A stretch of DNA of 64,000 bases, from NCBI RefSeq assembly GCF_002209535.1, contig NZ_NJIG01000006.1, positions 248,001 through 312,000 on the forward strand. The letters run 5' to 3'. A program made the translations under genes and the position numbers. Below are positions 1 to 8,206 of this stretch, piece after piece (position 1 is the first letter of the stretch; every line of letters begins with the position of its first letter). The notes beneath the pieces were generated by a model. It was not told where the DNA came from. It searched no databases and worked only from the letters and a program-made list of their open reading frames with translations. This DNA comes from Achromobacter marplatensis. Lineage in GTDB: Bacteria > Pseudomonadota > Gammaproteobacteria > Burkholderiales > Burkholderiaceae_B.

Positions 1-34
1 GAGCAGGTGGGACATCGGGGCTATGCTGCGCCAT
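1..34 (-). CDS. Start of an unidentified gene, cut by the window edge
   Basis: An ATG on the minus strand lies three bases after the TGA of the Hpt gene and opens a frame that stays open to the window edge (about 11 codons, beginning MAQHSPDV). The tight spacing suggests a third gene of the same operon. A response regulator receiving phosphate from the Hpt protein would be the expected partner, but nothing in these few codons shows that, and the frame could be chance. Confidence 0.35.
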   Translation of the reverse strand, partial: MAQHSPDVPPA

Positions 35-37
35 GAC

Positions 38-376
38 TCATACCTGAACCAGGAAAGCTCGCAGTTCAAGCATGAGACTTGATGCCATCCGAAACGCGTG
101 CTCGTTCCAGCCGTCACGCCTGACCTGCGTGTCGAAGGCATCGACGCGTGTCAATATTTCGGTCAGTTTTACCATGGCCAGCGCGCCGCGTATGCGATGC
201 AGCATCAGCTGGGCCGCCTGCCCGTCGCGTTGGGCAAGCGACTGTTCCAGCGTCGCCACGTCGCTACTCATCGTGTCCAGGAAAAGGCGGCGGAGCCTGG
301 CGGGCACGGTGGGGCCCGGGTCAGCAAGTCGAGACGCTTCGCCGCCCCGCTGGGGCACCTTGGGATCGTGAGGCAT
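38..376 (-). CDS. Stand-alone Hpt phosphotransfer protein
   Basis: A 112-residue protein whose middle and C-terminal part resembles a histidine phosphotransfer (Hpt) domain. The motif HRIRGALAMV places the phospho-accepting His at about residue 60, within the usual H-x-x-[KR]-G context. It would relay phosphate from the receiver domain of a hybrid kinase to a response regulator in the cytoplasm. It begins two bases after the stop of the RcsC-like kinase gene, which itself lacks an Hpt domain, so the two probably form one phosphorelay. The first 25 residues look disordered and match nothing I recognise. The domain call is fairly secure; the pairing is inferred from position. Confidence 0.75.
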   Translation of the reverse strand: MPHDPKVPQRGGEASRLADPGPTVPARLRRLFLDTMSSDVATLEQSLAQRDGQAAQLMLHRIRGALAMVKLTEILTRVDAFDTQVRRDGWNEHAFRMASSLMLELRAFLVQV

Positions 377-378
377 GG

Positions 379-2940
379 TCAGCTCCGGACACCTTGCAGC
401 GTCTGCAGGGCTTGGCGCATCGCGGACAGTGCCAACGGCTTGACCAGCAGACGCGTCATGCCGGCATTCTTGCCGCGGCGTTGCTCGTCTTCGAAGGCGT
501 TCGCGGTGATGCCAAGGATGGGACCTTCATATCCCCGCTTGCGCAGTCGGCGTGTGAACTCGTACCCGTCGACAAGGGGCATGTTCAAGTCGGTCAGCAC
601 GGCGTCGAAATCCAGCAAGCCGGGCAAGTTCAGCGCCTCTTGGCCATCGCCTGCCAAGACGACAGTGCAACCCAGGTGTTCCAGTTGTTCGCGCAGGATG
701 AATTGGCTGATCGGATTGTCTTCCGCAACCAGCACCCGCAAATTCAGGGCTTCGGTGGCGGCTTTGGCCTGATGCGGCATGCTGCGGGCCAGGCCGATGT
801 GCGCCTGATGGACCGCCTGGCGGATGCTGGCAAGACTGTAGGCGTTGGCGAACCAGGTGCGCGGACTGCTTTCAACTGGCGCAGGCAAGCCCGGCGGATG
901 GATGATGACTTGCGGGCCGTGCCAGTCGCCGCGCCTGTCCGTGTGCGGCCAGGCCTGCACCAGCACGGCGGGGTCCAGGGCCGCTGTGCCGGCTAAGGGA
1001 TAAGGCAAGGCCACGGCTCCCCAGTGGCGCAGCCATCCGCACAAGTTGTGGACGATCTCGGGTACGGCACCCTGCACGTACACGGCCGTGCCGCTCAGAT
1101 CGGGGCCTGCGGCCTCGGGGGGGGCCGACGCCTGCGGCAGCCGGACGTCGAACGTGACGCTGGTGCCCAGGCCGAGTTCGCTGACGGCGTTGATCCGGCC
1201 CTGCATCGCCTCCGCAAGGCGACGGCAGATGGACAGCCCGAGGCCCGTTCCCGGCAAGGCAGCCGGATCGTCCGTCGACACTTGGTAATAGGGGTCGAAC
1301 AAGCTGATTTGATGCTCCGGCGCGATGCCGGCGCCCGTATCCGCGACCTGAAAGCCCAGGCAGATGCCTTCGTGGCTGCTGCCGGCCAGCTTCAGGCGCA
1401 ACACGATCCGGCCCGAGTCCGTGAACTTGACGGCGTTGCTGACCAGATTGTCGAGTATCTGCCGGATGCGCATGGCATCACCGATCACGGCGGCGGGCAT
1501 GTCGGGGTCGGCCAGGGCATAGGTCTGCAACCCTTTGGCTTGGGCGCGCGCGGCAAAACTGGCGACGACGCTGTTGAGCAATTCAACGGGCGAGAACGGC
1601 GCGCACTGCAACGCGGTGTGGCCGGCTTCGATGCGGGAGAGGTCCAGCGTGTCGTTGATCGTCCGCAGCAACGTCGCTGACGATTGCTGGACGGTTTCGA
1701 GATACTGCGCCTGTTGGGGGCTGACAGGGGTCAGCGAGAACAGTTCCAGCGTGCCGAGGATGCCGTATAGCGGCGTTCGGATCTCGTGGCTCATCGTGGT
1801 GAGGAACACGGTCTTGGCCTGGTTGGCGGCCTCGGCATCGCGTTTGGCCTGTAGCAGCGATTGTTCGGCGCGCCTGAGCGATGATAGGTCCCCGGCCAGG
1901 GTTTCGTATTGGCGCACCGCGGGCAAGACAAGGTGGCGGCGGATGTAGCGAATCTGCAGGACGACGGCAAACGTCAGCAACAGGCAAGCGATGGCCGCTG
2001 TCTGCAAGGCGAAAGCGTTGTCTTGCAGCACACGCATAAGCGGCGTGTAGTACACGAGCCGCCAGCCGTCGTCCCCCACCGATTTGCTCAGCACCAGATA
2101 GTCGGGGATCCACCCTTGGCCCTGCAGGCCGAAAGCGTCTTTGCGCGCGGTATGCGCCAGCGCGCGGTCGGCGGCGGGGTCCGGGCTGTGCAGCACGGGG
2201 CGGTTGCGTTCGTCGAACAGCACATAGTTGCCCGTACCAGCTTGCGGCGTATCCACGGCGGACTCTACGCCTTGGACTTCCAGGCCGATCCAGCCGGCCT
2301 CGGGTTCAACGGGGTCGAGTGGGGTGAACAGGAAGAGGCGCTTGTCGGTGTCTTGTGGCGGGTGCAGCCAGATGATCCGGGTTTGTCCCGTGGCGGACGG
2401 CCGGAGGGTGATGTTGGCCAGGGTGCGTGACAGCCATGCCTGGGTATCGGCAGGGATCGGCGCCAGCGCGACCTGGTCGCGAGCGGCCATGCGCAGCGTG
2501 CTGGCATGGCGGGGCGAGCTGTAGACCACTTTGGTGCGGGCCAGGGCCACGCGTCGCAGGTCGCGGTGGGTCAGCACCAGCGCCCAGTCGTAAGCGCCAT
2601 CCGCTTCCTGCAGCGGCAGGACCTCGACCTGTGGGGCGGCGCCCGTGTGGGCCAGCGCCTCGTCCAGGTGTGCGCTGCCGACGTTGCGCACGGCCGATGC
2701 CGAGAGGGACCGCAGCAGCGCTTCGCGCTGGTCGAAGAACTGCTGCGCATCGTAGGCGGCCGCGTTCATGTGGCGGCGGTGGGAGGACACGACATTGTTG
2801 AAGGCCCAGTACAGGTAGAGCGTGGCGCCGGCCGCGATGCAGACGAGCAGGGCCACTGCAAGGCAGTGCAGCAGCAATGAAGCCGCGCGTGGCGCGGCCT
2901 GAGGTTCAAGGGCGGGAACGCCACGGTCTTCTACCAGCAT
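379..2940 (-). CDS. RcsC-like hybrid sensor histidine kinase
   Basis: A membrane-bound hybrid kinase of about 853 residues. It has an N-terminal membrane segment (about residues 20-45), a periplasmic sensor region to about 310, a second membrane segment (about 312-332), then a HisKA domain with MSHEIRTPLYG (His at about 385). A HATPase domain follows (N box LDNLVSNAVKF, G boxes DTGAGI and GTGLGLS), then a spacer (about 615-725) resembling the ABL region of RcsC. The C-terminal receiver domain has acceptor Asp at about 784 in LTDLNMP. Layout and motif wording are closest to RcsC, with no fused Hpt. The start is uncertain: an in-frame GTG lies at 2964, and neither start has a clear Shine-Dalgarno. 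The Hpt gene follows after two bases. The signal is unknown. Confidence 0.85.
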   Translation of the reverse strand: MLVEDRGVPALEPQAAPRAASLLLHCLAVALLVCIAAGATLYLYWAFNNVVSSHRRHMNAAAYDAQQFFDQREALLRSLSASAVRNVGSAHLDEALAHTGAAPQVEVLPLQEADGAYDWALVLTHRDLRRVALARTKVVYSSPRHASTLRMAARDQVALAPIPADTQAWLSRTLANITLRPSATGQTRIIWLHPPQDTDKRLFLFTPLDPVEPEAGWIGLEVQGVESAVDTPQAGTGNYVLFDERNRPVLHSPDPAADRALAHTARKDAFGLQGQGWIPDYLVLSKSVGDDGWRLVYYTPLMRVLQDNAFALQTAAIACLLLTFAVVLQIRYIRRHLVLPAVRQYETLAGDLSSLRRAEQSLLQAKRDAEAANQAKTVFLTTMSHEIRTPLYGILGTLELFSLTPVSPQQAQYLETVQQSSATLLRTINDTLDLSRIEAGHTALQCAPFSPVELLNSVVASFAARAQAKGLQTYALADPDMPAAVIGDAMRIRQILDNLVSNAVKFTDSGRIVLRLKLAGSSHEGICLGFQVADTGAGIAPEHQISLFDPYYQVSTDDPAALPGTGLGLSICRRLAEAMQGRINAVSELGLGTSVTFDVRLPQASAPPEAAGPDLSGTAVYVQGAVPEIVHNLCGWLRHWGAVALPYPLAGTAALDPAVLVQAWPHTDRRGDWHGPQVIIHPPGLPAPVESSPRTWFANAYSLASIRQAVHQAHIGLARSMPHQAKAATEALNLRVLVAEDNPISQFILREQLEHLGCTVVLAGDGQEALNLPGLLDFDAVLTDLNMPLVDGYEFTRRLRKRGYEGPILGITANAFEDEQRRGKNAGMTRLLVKPLALSAMRQALQTLQGVRS

Positions 2941-3167
2941 TGTTTCGATGATAGAAACACCCACTTACTAAGAGAATAAGAAAAATCTCAAAGTAAACAG
3001 GAGTCGTGAGGATTTCCCGCCGGGCTCGCTCGAGGGGGTTCCTTCCGTGCCACGGGCACTGGGGCCCGCCCTTTCAGAACTTTCTTGTTCAGTTGGTGAT
3101 CACGGTTGGGCAGTATCGGGCAGGCGTCAATTCAGACGTCAATCGATAACGGAATGATCCTGACCCT

Positions 3168-3962
3168 ATGAAGGACGACACTCGACTCTGGCCCGTGCAC
3201 GAACAATCCGTCCTGCTGCGCTTTCAGCCCGTCTTCACGGCGCAAGGCCAAGTCCACGAATACGCAGTGCTGGGGCGTTCCCGGCCTTCTCTCTGGGGCG
3301 GTCTCACGTCCTCCGGGCCGGGCGCGGGGCTACAGGCCGGTGTGGCGTTCTTCAACAGGTTCGATACGCCGATCGTTCTGTCGTTCGAACATCCGCTGGA
3401 TGTGACCGCCTCCGGTTGTCTGGGAGAACGCCTGTGCGCCGAACTGGGCATCGGCTTGATAGACCACGCGATCTGGGTCAATAAACTGGTCTGCCATGAC
3501 GACATTGCGCCCTTGACCATTCCCGCGTCAAACGTCACGTTCACGGTGCCGTTGAGCAGCAGACTGTCCAAACGCGCCGACCTCCTGGCGCGCTATCCGG
3601 ATTTTCATCCCCGCTTGCGGGCGCGGCTCGCTCCCCGCGCCCAGGGGGCAGCGTCGGCGCACGGGCTGCTGCGCGTCGACGGGCTGCAAGTGGAGATTCC
3701 GCCTGGCCTGTTCGAAAGCCGGTCGATGCAGGGGCGGTTCTTCACATTGATGGAACGTGCCTGGAGCGCCGGCCTGCAAGTGGTGGCAAGCGGCGTCGAC
3801 GACATCCGCGATTTCGCCTGGATGCGCGCGCATGGCCAACTGCTTTACCGTGGCGCCGCGATGGCCGGACCGCTTAGCCCGGAATGCCTGGACACCTGGC
3901 TGCAAGCCGATAGCAGCCAGTGGCGTTCATTCAACGCCTGTACGACAAGCTTTGCAGGCTGA
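3168..3962 (+). CDS. Degenerate EAL-domain protein, probably non-catalytic
   Basis: A 264-residue soluble protein with the outline of an EAL domain: an opening LLRFQPVFTAQGQVHEYAVLG segment, a central hydrophobic core, and a C-terminal VVASGVDDIRDFAWMRAHG segment. The last matches the usual EGVET...L...G.D stretch, followed by LYRGAAMAGPLSP. The signature is broken: where catalytic members have EALLR it reads YAVLG, and the DDFGTG and catalytic Glu motifs are not recognisable. Hydrolysis of cyclic di-GMP is therefore unlikely; a regulatory or ligand-binding role is more plausible. It is divergent from the RcsC-like kinase across about 230 bp, which recalls the EAL-type regulator BvgR next to bvgAS in Bordetella. 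That comparison is contextual only. Confidence 0.6.
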   Translation: MKDDTRLWPVHEQSVLLRFQPVFTAQGQVHEYAVLGRSRPSLWGGLTSSGPGAGLQAGVAFFNRFDTPIVLSFEHPLDVTASGCLGERLCAELGIGLIDHAIWVNKLVCHDDIAPLTIPASNVTFTVPLSSRLSKRADLLARYPDFHPRLRARLAPRAQGAASAHGLLRVDGLQVEIPPGLFESRSMQGRFFTLMERAWSAGLQVVASGVDDIRDFAWMRAHGQLLYRGAAMAGPLSPECLDTWLQADSSQWRSFNACTTSFAG

Positions 3963-4028
3963 TTGCCGGCCAGCTGGTTCTGCCCGAAGCGGGCTCCGGG
4001 CAGTGATGGCGTTTTCGCTGACAGCGCT

Positions 4029-4475
4029 TCAGCTTGCCGCGTCGGATTGCAAACGGCCCAAGATGAATCCGTCCACCGCGCTGGTGCGGCCGCGCCACAA
4101 CGTGGGTTGTCCCGCGACAGGCGTGCCGTCGGCCGCGAAGAACAAGGCGTCGGACAAGTGGATGTAGTTGGGCAGCGGATCAGCGGGTTGGGGCACGCGG
4201 AAGACGTCGCCCAGTTCGGCCAGGGAAGCGTGCACGGTGCTGCGGGTGTCCGCATCCATCGCGCCGAGCGAATTCGTGAAGCTGGCGGCGAAGCGGTCGA
4301 AGTATTCCGCGCCCGACACGATCGAGCCGGACACCAGCATGCCGCCCATCTGCAACGTGACCCCGATGCTTTCGATCTGGCTGCCGTTGTTCACCAGGTT
4401 GACCAGGAATTGAAGAAAGGCGTCTGCGCCGGGCGCGGCGTGCTTGTCCTGGGCGGGGAGGGAATCGATGCTCAT
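4029..4475 (-). CDS. GvpU-like gas vesicle accessory family protein, orphan
   Basis: A 148-residue soluble protein. Its core, reading FLQFLVNLVNNGSQIESIG then LQMGGMLVSGSIVSGAEYFD, resembles the GvpU family named after a gas-vesicle cluster gene of Bacillus. The rest (LPNYIHLSDALFF, LWRGRTSAVDGFILG) also fits that fold, in which a small beta-rich domain ends in a described-location motif. No gas-vesicle structural gene (gvpA, gvpN, gvpF) is in the window, so a vesicle role is doubtful. I chose the ATG at 4475 because the conserved region starts soon after it; an upstream ATG at 4547 would add 24 unlikely residues. It is divergent from the small gene at 4653. Confidence 0.6.
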   Translation of the reverse strand: MSIDSLPAQDKHAAPGADAFLQFLVNLVNNGSQIESIGVTLQMGGMLVSGSIVSGAEYFDRFAASFTNSLGAMDADTRSTVHASLAELGDVFRVPQPADPLPNYIHLSDALFFAADGTPVAGQPTLWRGRTSAVDGFILGRLQSDAAS

Positions 4476-4652
4476 TGTTCGGGTCTCGGAAAGGGCGGGA
4501 AAGAGCCACAAGATACTCGATGCATGCGAAAAATACACAAACGGCAATAGCGGGAAAAACGGCAGAATCAGGCGTCAGACCGCCCCATCTCCGACGGTTT
4601 GCCGGCGTTACCGTGTCAGGCTGCGGGAGATCCCGCCTTCTGGACGACCGAC

Positions 4653-5027
4653 ATGAACACCACAAACATCGCGAACGCCTTGGGCGCCAGGGCATCCGGC
4701 GCGCCTTCCGCCGGCACGTCTTCCGCGCGCACGGACGGCGCATTCCGCACTGCCTTCCTGAACGCTGCCGAGCGCAATCAGTCTGCGATGGCGGGCGGGG
4801 TGTCGGGCAGCACGGTATCGGCGCCGTCCAGCGCCGAGCAGGAATTCATGGACTACGCGTCCCTGTCGCTGGAAGAAAAGATGTTCTATGCCGCGCTGGC
4901 CTCGCTGGGCATCTCGAAGAAGGAATACGACGCGATGTCGGCCGACGAGCGTCTGGCGATTGCCGCCAAGCTGTCGTTGGCCATGCAGCAACTGACCAAG
5001 GCCGACAATACCGAAAAGGTCCTCTGA
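4653..5027 (+). CDS. Small protein of unknown function
   Basis: A 124-residue protein I do not recognise. The first 60 residues are rich in Ala, Ser, Gly and Thr and look disordered. The rest is a compact, charged helical region (EQEFMDYASLSLEEKMFYAAL, then SKKEYDAMSADERLAIAAKL). There is no signal peptide or membrane segment. The ATG at 4653 was preferred over an upstream ATG at 4599 because the earlier residues are of atypical composition and overlap the divergent promoter region. It is transcribed away from the GvpU-like gene and ends 12 bp before the stop of the convergent WYL regulator. Codon use looks normal for the window, which supports a real gene. Confidence 0.6.
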   Translation: MNTTNIANALGARASGAPSAGTSSARTDGAFRTAFLNAAERNQSAMAGGVSGSTVSAPSSAEQEFMDYASLSLEEKMFYAALASLGISKKEYDAMSADERLAIAAKLSLAMQQLTKADNTEKVL

Positions 5028-5039
5028 GCACGGGCCTGG

Positions 5040-5999
5040 CTAGGCCTGCACGCTGCGTGCCAGGCGTTGCGCAGCGGCTTTCAGGCGGTCCCGCAGCGCA
5101 TCCGGCGCGAGCACTTCGAAATCCACGTCCAGCGTCATCAGCCAGTACGCCAGGGAATCTAGCGAATCGGCGCCGCATTGCAGCAGGCAGCGCGCCTCGT
5201 CCAAGGGCTGAAGCTGGCTGGCGGATTCGGCCAGCTGCTGCGCCATGACGGCCAGTGGCGCGTGCAGAATGATCTGCGCCTGTTCCGCATACGGCGCCAC
5301 GTGAATCGAGCGTGAGACGAACGCCCGCAGATCTCCGCCTTCGGGCGGTGGGCGCGGCGTGAAATGGCCGCCGACGCTCGGCGTGCCGGTAATACGGTCG
5401 ATGCGGAACGTGCGCCAATCGTCGCGCGCCGGGTCCCATGCCACCAGATACCAGCGTTGGGCCGTGTGCGCCATACCCTGGGGTTCGACATGCCGGCGGC
5501 TGATCTTGCCACGGATGTCGGTGTAGCCGAACTCGATCAGAAGCTGGTCGCGACAGGCGGCGGCCAGCGTGGCGAGCAAGCCCGCGTCGACGGTCGGGCC
5601 GCCCCGGTCTATCGGCACGATGACCGCTTTCAAAGCCTCTACCCGGCGCCGCAGGCGCGCCGGCATGACCTGTTCAAGCTTTACCAGCGCGCGCAGTGCG
5701 GACTCTTCGATGCCTCCTACAGAGCCCGTGGCCGCCGTGCGCAGTGTGATGGCCACCGCCAGCGCTTCGTCGTCATCCAGCAGCAGCGGCGGCAAGGCGT
5801 TGCCTGGGCGGAAGGCATAGCCGCCGGCGACCCCGCTGCTGGCCTGGACGGGATAGCCCAGTTCGCGCAGCCGATCGATGTCGCGTCGCAGGGTGCGCGG
5901 GTGGATGGCCAGGGTCTGGGCAAGCTCGGCGCCCGCCCAGTGGCGGCGGGTTTGCAGCAGCGAGAGCAGGCGTAGCAGGCGATTGCTGGCGGTTAGCAT
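5040..5999 (-). CDS. YafY-type HTH and WYL-domain transcriptional regulator
   Basis: A 319-residue cytoplasmic regulator. Residues 1-60 are a DeoR-like winged helix (RLLRLLSLLQTRRHWAGAELAQ, then RTLRRDIDRLRELGYPVQAS). The middle and C-terminal part is a WYL domain with the motif QRWYLVAWDPARDDWRTFRIDRI, followed by a C-terminal extension. WYL domains are thought to bind nucleotide or nucleic-acid ligands. The gene is divergent from the glutathione transferase at 6121 with 121 bp between starts, so it is a natural candidate to control that gene. The ATG at 5999 begins just before the HTH; a longer start at 6041 would add residues that do not look conserved. Confidence 0.85.
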   Translation of the reverse strand: MLTASNRLLRLLSLLQTRRHWAGAELAQTLAIHPRTLRRDIDRLRELGYPVQASSGVAGGYAFRPGNALPPLLLDDDEALAVAITLRTAATGSVGGIEESALRALVKLEQVMPARLRRRVEALKAVIVPIDRGGPTVDAGLLATLAAACRDQLLIEFGYTDIRGKISRRHVEPQGMAHTAQRWYLVAWDPARDDWRTFRIDRITGTPSVGGHFTPRPPPEGGDLRAFVSRSIHVAPYAEQAQIILHAPLAVMAQQLAESASQLQPLDEARCLLQCGADSLDSLAYWLMTLDVDFEVLAPDALRDRLKAAAQRLARSVQA

Positions 6000-6120
6000 C
6001 GGCCTACGATACCGCGAATCGAGGGCGGAATCTGTCCGCAATGACTTCTACAGTGGCGCCTGCTGACCGAGGCATTCCGCCGCGGACGAAGCTTCTTGCA
6101 GATGAGTAGGAGAATTGCCC

Positions 6121-6726
6121 ATGTCCATCGTCCTTTACTGGCACCCCAGGTCCAGTGCGCTTCCCATTGCCAGCGCCTTGACGGAACTTGGCGTGCCCCA
6201 CGAGCGTGTCGTCGTCGACATCGAAGCGGGCGAGCAACGGCGTCCGGAATTCCTGGCACTCAATCCCCACGGCAAGGTGCCGACGCTGACGGTGGATGGT
6301 GCGCCGATGTTCGAGTCCCTGGCGATCCAATTGTGGCTGGGAGAATGCTACGGCGTCGACGCGGGGCTGTGGCCGGCGCCGAACACGCCGGCGCGCCTGC
6401 TGGCCATGTCTTGGTGCGCGTGGAGCTATGTGTCGTATGGCGCCGTGCTCTGGCGGGTGTATCACGCGACCCACGGAGAGGAAGCGCGCCGGGATGCCAG
6501 GCAGGCCGAGGCCGGCCTCGCGGATATGAATGCGCTGCTGGCCGTGCTGGACGGTCATCTGTCCAAGCAGCCCTGGATCCTGGGCGCGGCGTATTCGCTG
6601 GCCGACCTGATCGTTGGATCGGTGGTTGGTTACAGCGCCTTCCTGGGGGCGGTGCAGAACCACCCGCATGTGCGGGCATGGTGCGACCGGGTCAATGCCC
6701 GGCCGGCCATGCAGATCGCCGCCTAG
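6121..6726 (+). CDS. Glutathione S-transferase family protein
   Basis: A 201-residue protein with the two-domain GST fold. The N-terminal thioredoxin-like domain carries the expected NPHGKVPTL segment with the cis-proline and the FESLAIQLWL stretch corresponding to the glutathione-binding E-S pair. The C-terminal helical domain ends with YSLADLIVGSVVGY, matching the conserved N-capping S-x-A-D motif. It is a cytoplasmic enzyme likely to conjugate or reduce with glutathione; the substrate is unknown. The ATG at 6121 is preceded by AGGAGA eight bases away, which settles the start over an upstream TTG. It is divergent from the WYL regulator and convergent with the ParB-like lipoprotein gene. Confidence 0.88.
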   Translation: MSIVLYWHPRSSALPIASALTELGVPHERVVVDIEAGEQRRPEFLALNPHGKVPTLTVDGAPMFESLAIQLWLGECYGVDAGLWPAPNTPARLLAMSWCAWSYVSYGAVLWRVYHATHGEEARRDARQAEAGLADMNALLAVLDGHLSKQPWILGAAYSLADLIVGSVVGYSAFLGAVQNHPHVRAWCDRVNARPAMQIAA

Positions 6727-6740
6727 GGCGGCGCACCGTC

Positions 6741-8060
6741 CTACCAGCCCCAGCAGGTGCCTGCCGCGGGCTTGCCGCAAGCGCGGTAGTTGACGGCGAA
6801 CCACAGCTTGCCGGCGTTGCGCGGGGTGTTGTCGCTCTTGAGATCGTTACGGATCAGCTCGTCCAGCGTGTCGCGCGAGCCCTTGATGGAAACTCCGGCT
6901 GCGACGTTCGCCACCAGCGGAATCCCGCCAAGGCTGGCCGCCGTACGATCGTCGAACACGATGTCGGTGGCGGCCAGCGCACCCATCTTCAAGGATGCGT
7001 CCCGCACGGCGGTGGCGTAGCTGTCGTTCGCGCCGCCCGGCACCAGCGTCGCGTTGAACGAGCTGGCCGCCAGAATCTGCGCAGGCGTGGCGGGCGCTTG
7101 CAACTTGTACTGGTCAAGCGCAGGCAACTGGCCCGCTGCGGCCTGGCGGCGCAGCCAGTCGCCCCACAGGAATTCCGCGAATTCGGGCAGGCTGCCGTTC
7201 TTGTAGGCGACGTCGCGGGTGTAGTAGACCAGCGAGCGGTAGCGGTCCTCTTGCATGCCGCCGGCCTCGTCGGCGTTGGCCATGCCCAGGCGGGTGGGCA
7301 ACTGGTCCACGGTGATGGGCTGGTTCTGGCCGTCGCGCAACCAGGCGCGGCGCTCGTCGACCATGCGTTGCCAGAATGCAGACGCAGTGGGCAGGTCGCT
7401 GTAGTTGGCGTCGACCTTCACCCAGACGGGCAGCTTGGGGCCACCGTCGAAAATTGTGCGCAAGGACGAGAAAGTGTGGTGGCCGTCGGTCAGGTACAGA
7501 TTGCCGTCCCAGCCGACCACGACGGTCTTCAGGTTTTCCGTATGCGTGCCCGGCGCGTCCTTGCAGGCGAAGGTGGCAGGCTGGTCCAGCCGCGCGGCGC
7601 GGGCCGCGGCGATGTCCGCGAACTTCTGCGCGCGTTCGGTGCCGCCCATGTCTTCGCAGTAATCGTCGAATTTCTTGCCGACGGTGCGGTCCAGATAGTC
7701 CAGCTGCAAGGCGGGATCGGCCGCCCACGTGGACCGATTGAAGTCGCCTTGCCAGCGTCCCAGCTTGTAGTAGATCTGGTCGTAGCCGATGGCGGCTTGC
7801 GTGGGGTTCAGCTCTTCGATGCGGACTTGGATGACGTCGCCGGCCTTGGCCTTCAGATAGGCGGTGTTGCGCGTAGGCGTCTCGGGTTCCGGCGCCGGGT
7901 CGACGACAACAGGCGGTGGGGTAACGGCGGGCTTGTCGTCGTCGTCATCGCCGCCGCCATTGCAGGCGGCAAGGGCCAGGGGCAACAAGGCCGCGGCCAG
8001 CAGGCGCGCGAGGGGGCGGTGGATCAGGGCGGGATTCAGGAGGGTAGAGGTCTGGGTCAT
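6741..8060 (-). CDS. ParB-like (ParBc_2 type) domain lipoprotein
   Basis: A 439-residue exported lipoprotein. The N-terminus has a hydrophobic signal (LARLLAAALLPLALAAC) with a lipobox ending in Cys, followed by a GGGDDDDD stretch of the kind that keeps a lipoprotein out of inner-membrane retention. A proline-rich linker leads to a domain with TQAAIGYDQIYYKLGRW and, later, LYLTDGHHTFSSL. These resemble the ParB-like nuclease family ParBc_2, in which the D-G-H-H motif lies in the putative active site. The role of such proteins in the envelope is unknown; partitioning of DNA is not suggested, as there is no parA. The start at 8060 is set by the lipoprotein signal; a longer frame begins at 8153. 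Confidence 0.7.
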   Translation of the reverse strand: MTQTSTLLNPALIHRPLARLLAAALLPLALAACNGGGDDDDDKPAVTPPPVVVDPAPEPETPTRNTAYLKAKAGDVIQVRIEELNPTQAAIGYDQIYYKLGRWQGDFNRSTWAADPALQLDYLDRTVGKKFDDYCEDMGGTERAQKFADIAAARAARLDQPATFACKDAPGTHTENLKTVVVGWDGNLYLTDGHHTFSSLRTIFDGGPKLPVWVKVDANYSDLPTASAFWQRMVDERRAWLRDGQNQPITVDQLPTRLGMANADEAGGMQEDRYRSLVYYTRDVAYKNGSLPEFAEFLWGDWLRRQAAAGQLPALDQYKLQAPATPAQILAASSFNATLVPGGANDSYATAVRDASLKMGALAATDIVFDDRTAASLGGIPLVANVAAGVSIKGSRDTLDELIRNDLKSDNTPRNAGKLWFAVNYRACGKPAAGTCWGW

Positions 8061-8206
8061 TGGCCGGCAGGGGCTGCGATCGAAAGGTGTCGAATCATGA
8101 CTGGCGCGTATGTCCCGCGTATTGCACTGCCGGCGGCTAGGGGAAATTCCCAATGCCGGCGTGCTTGTCCATAATCTACCTGTGATTCATGAAAAGGATA
8201 CCGGCA

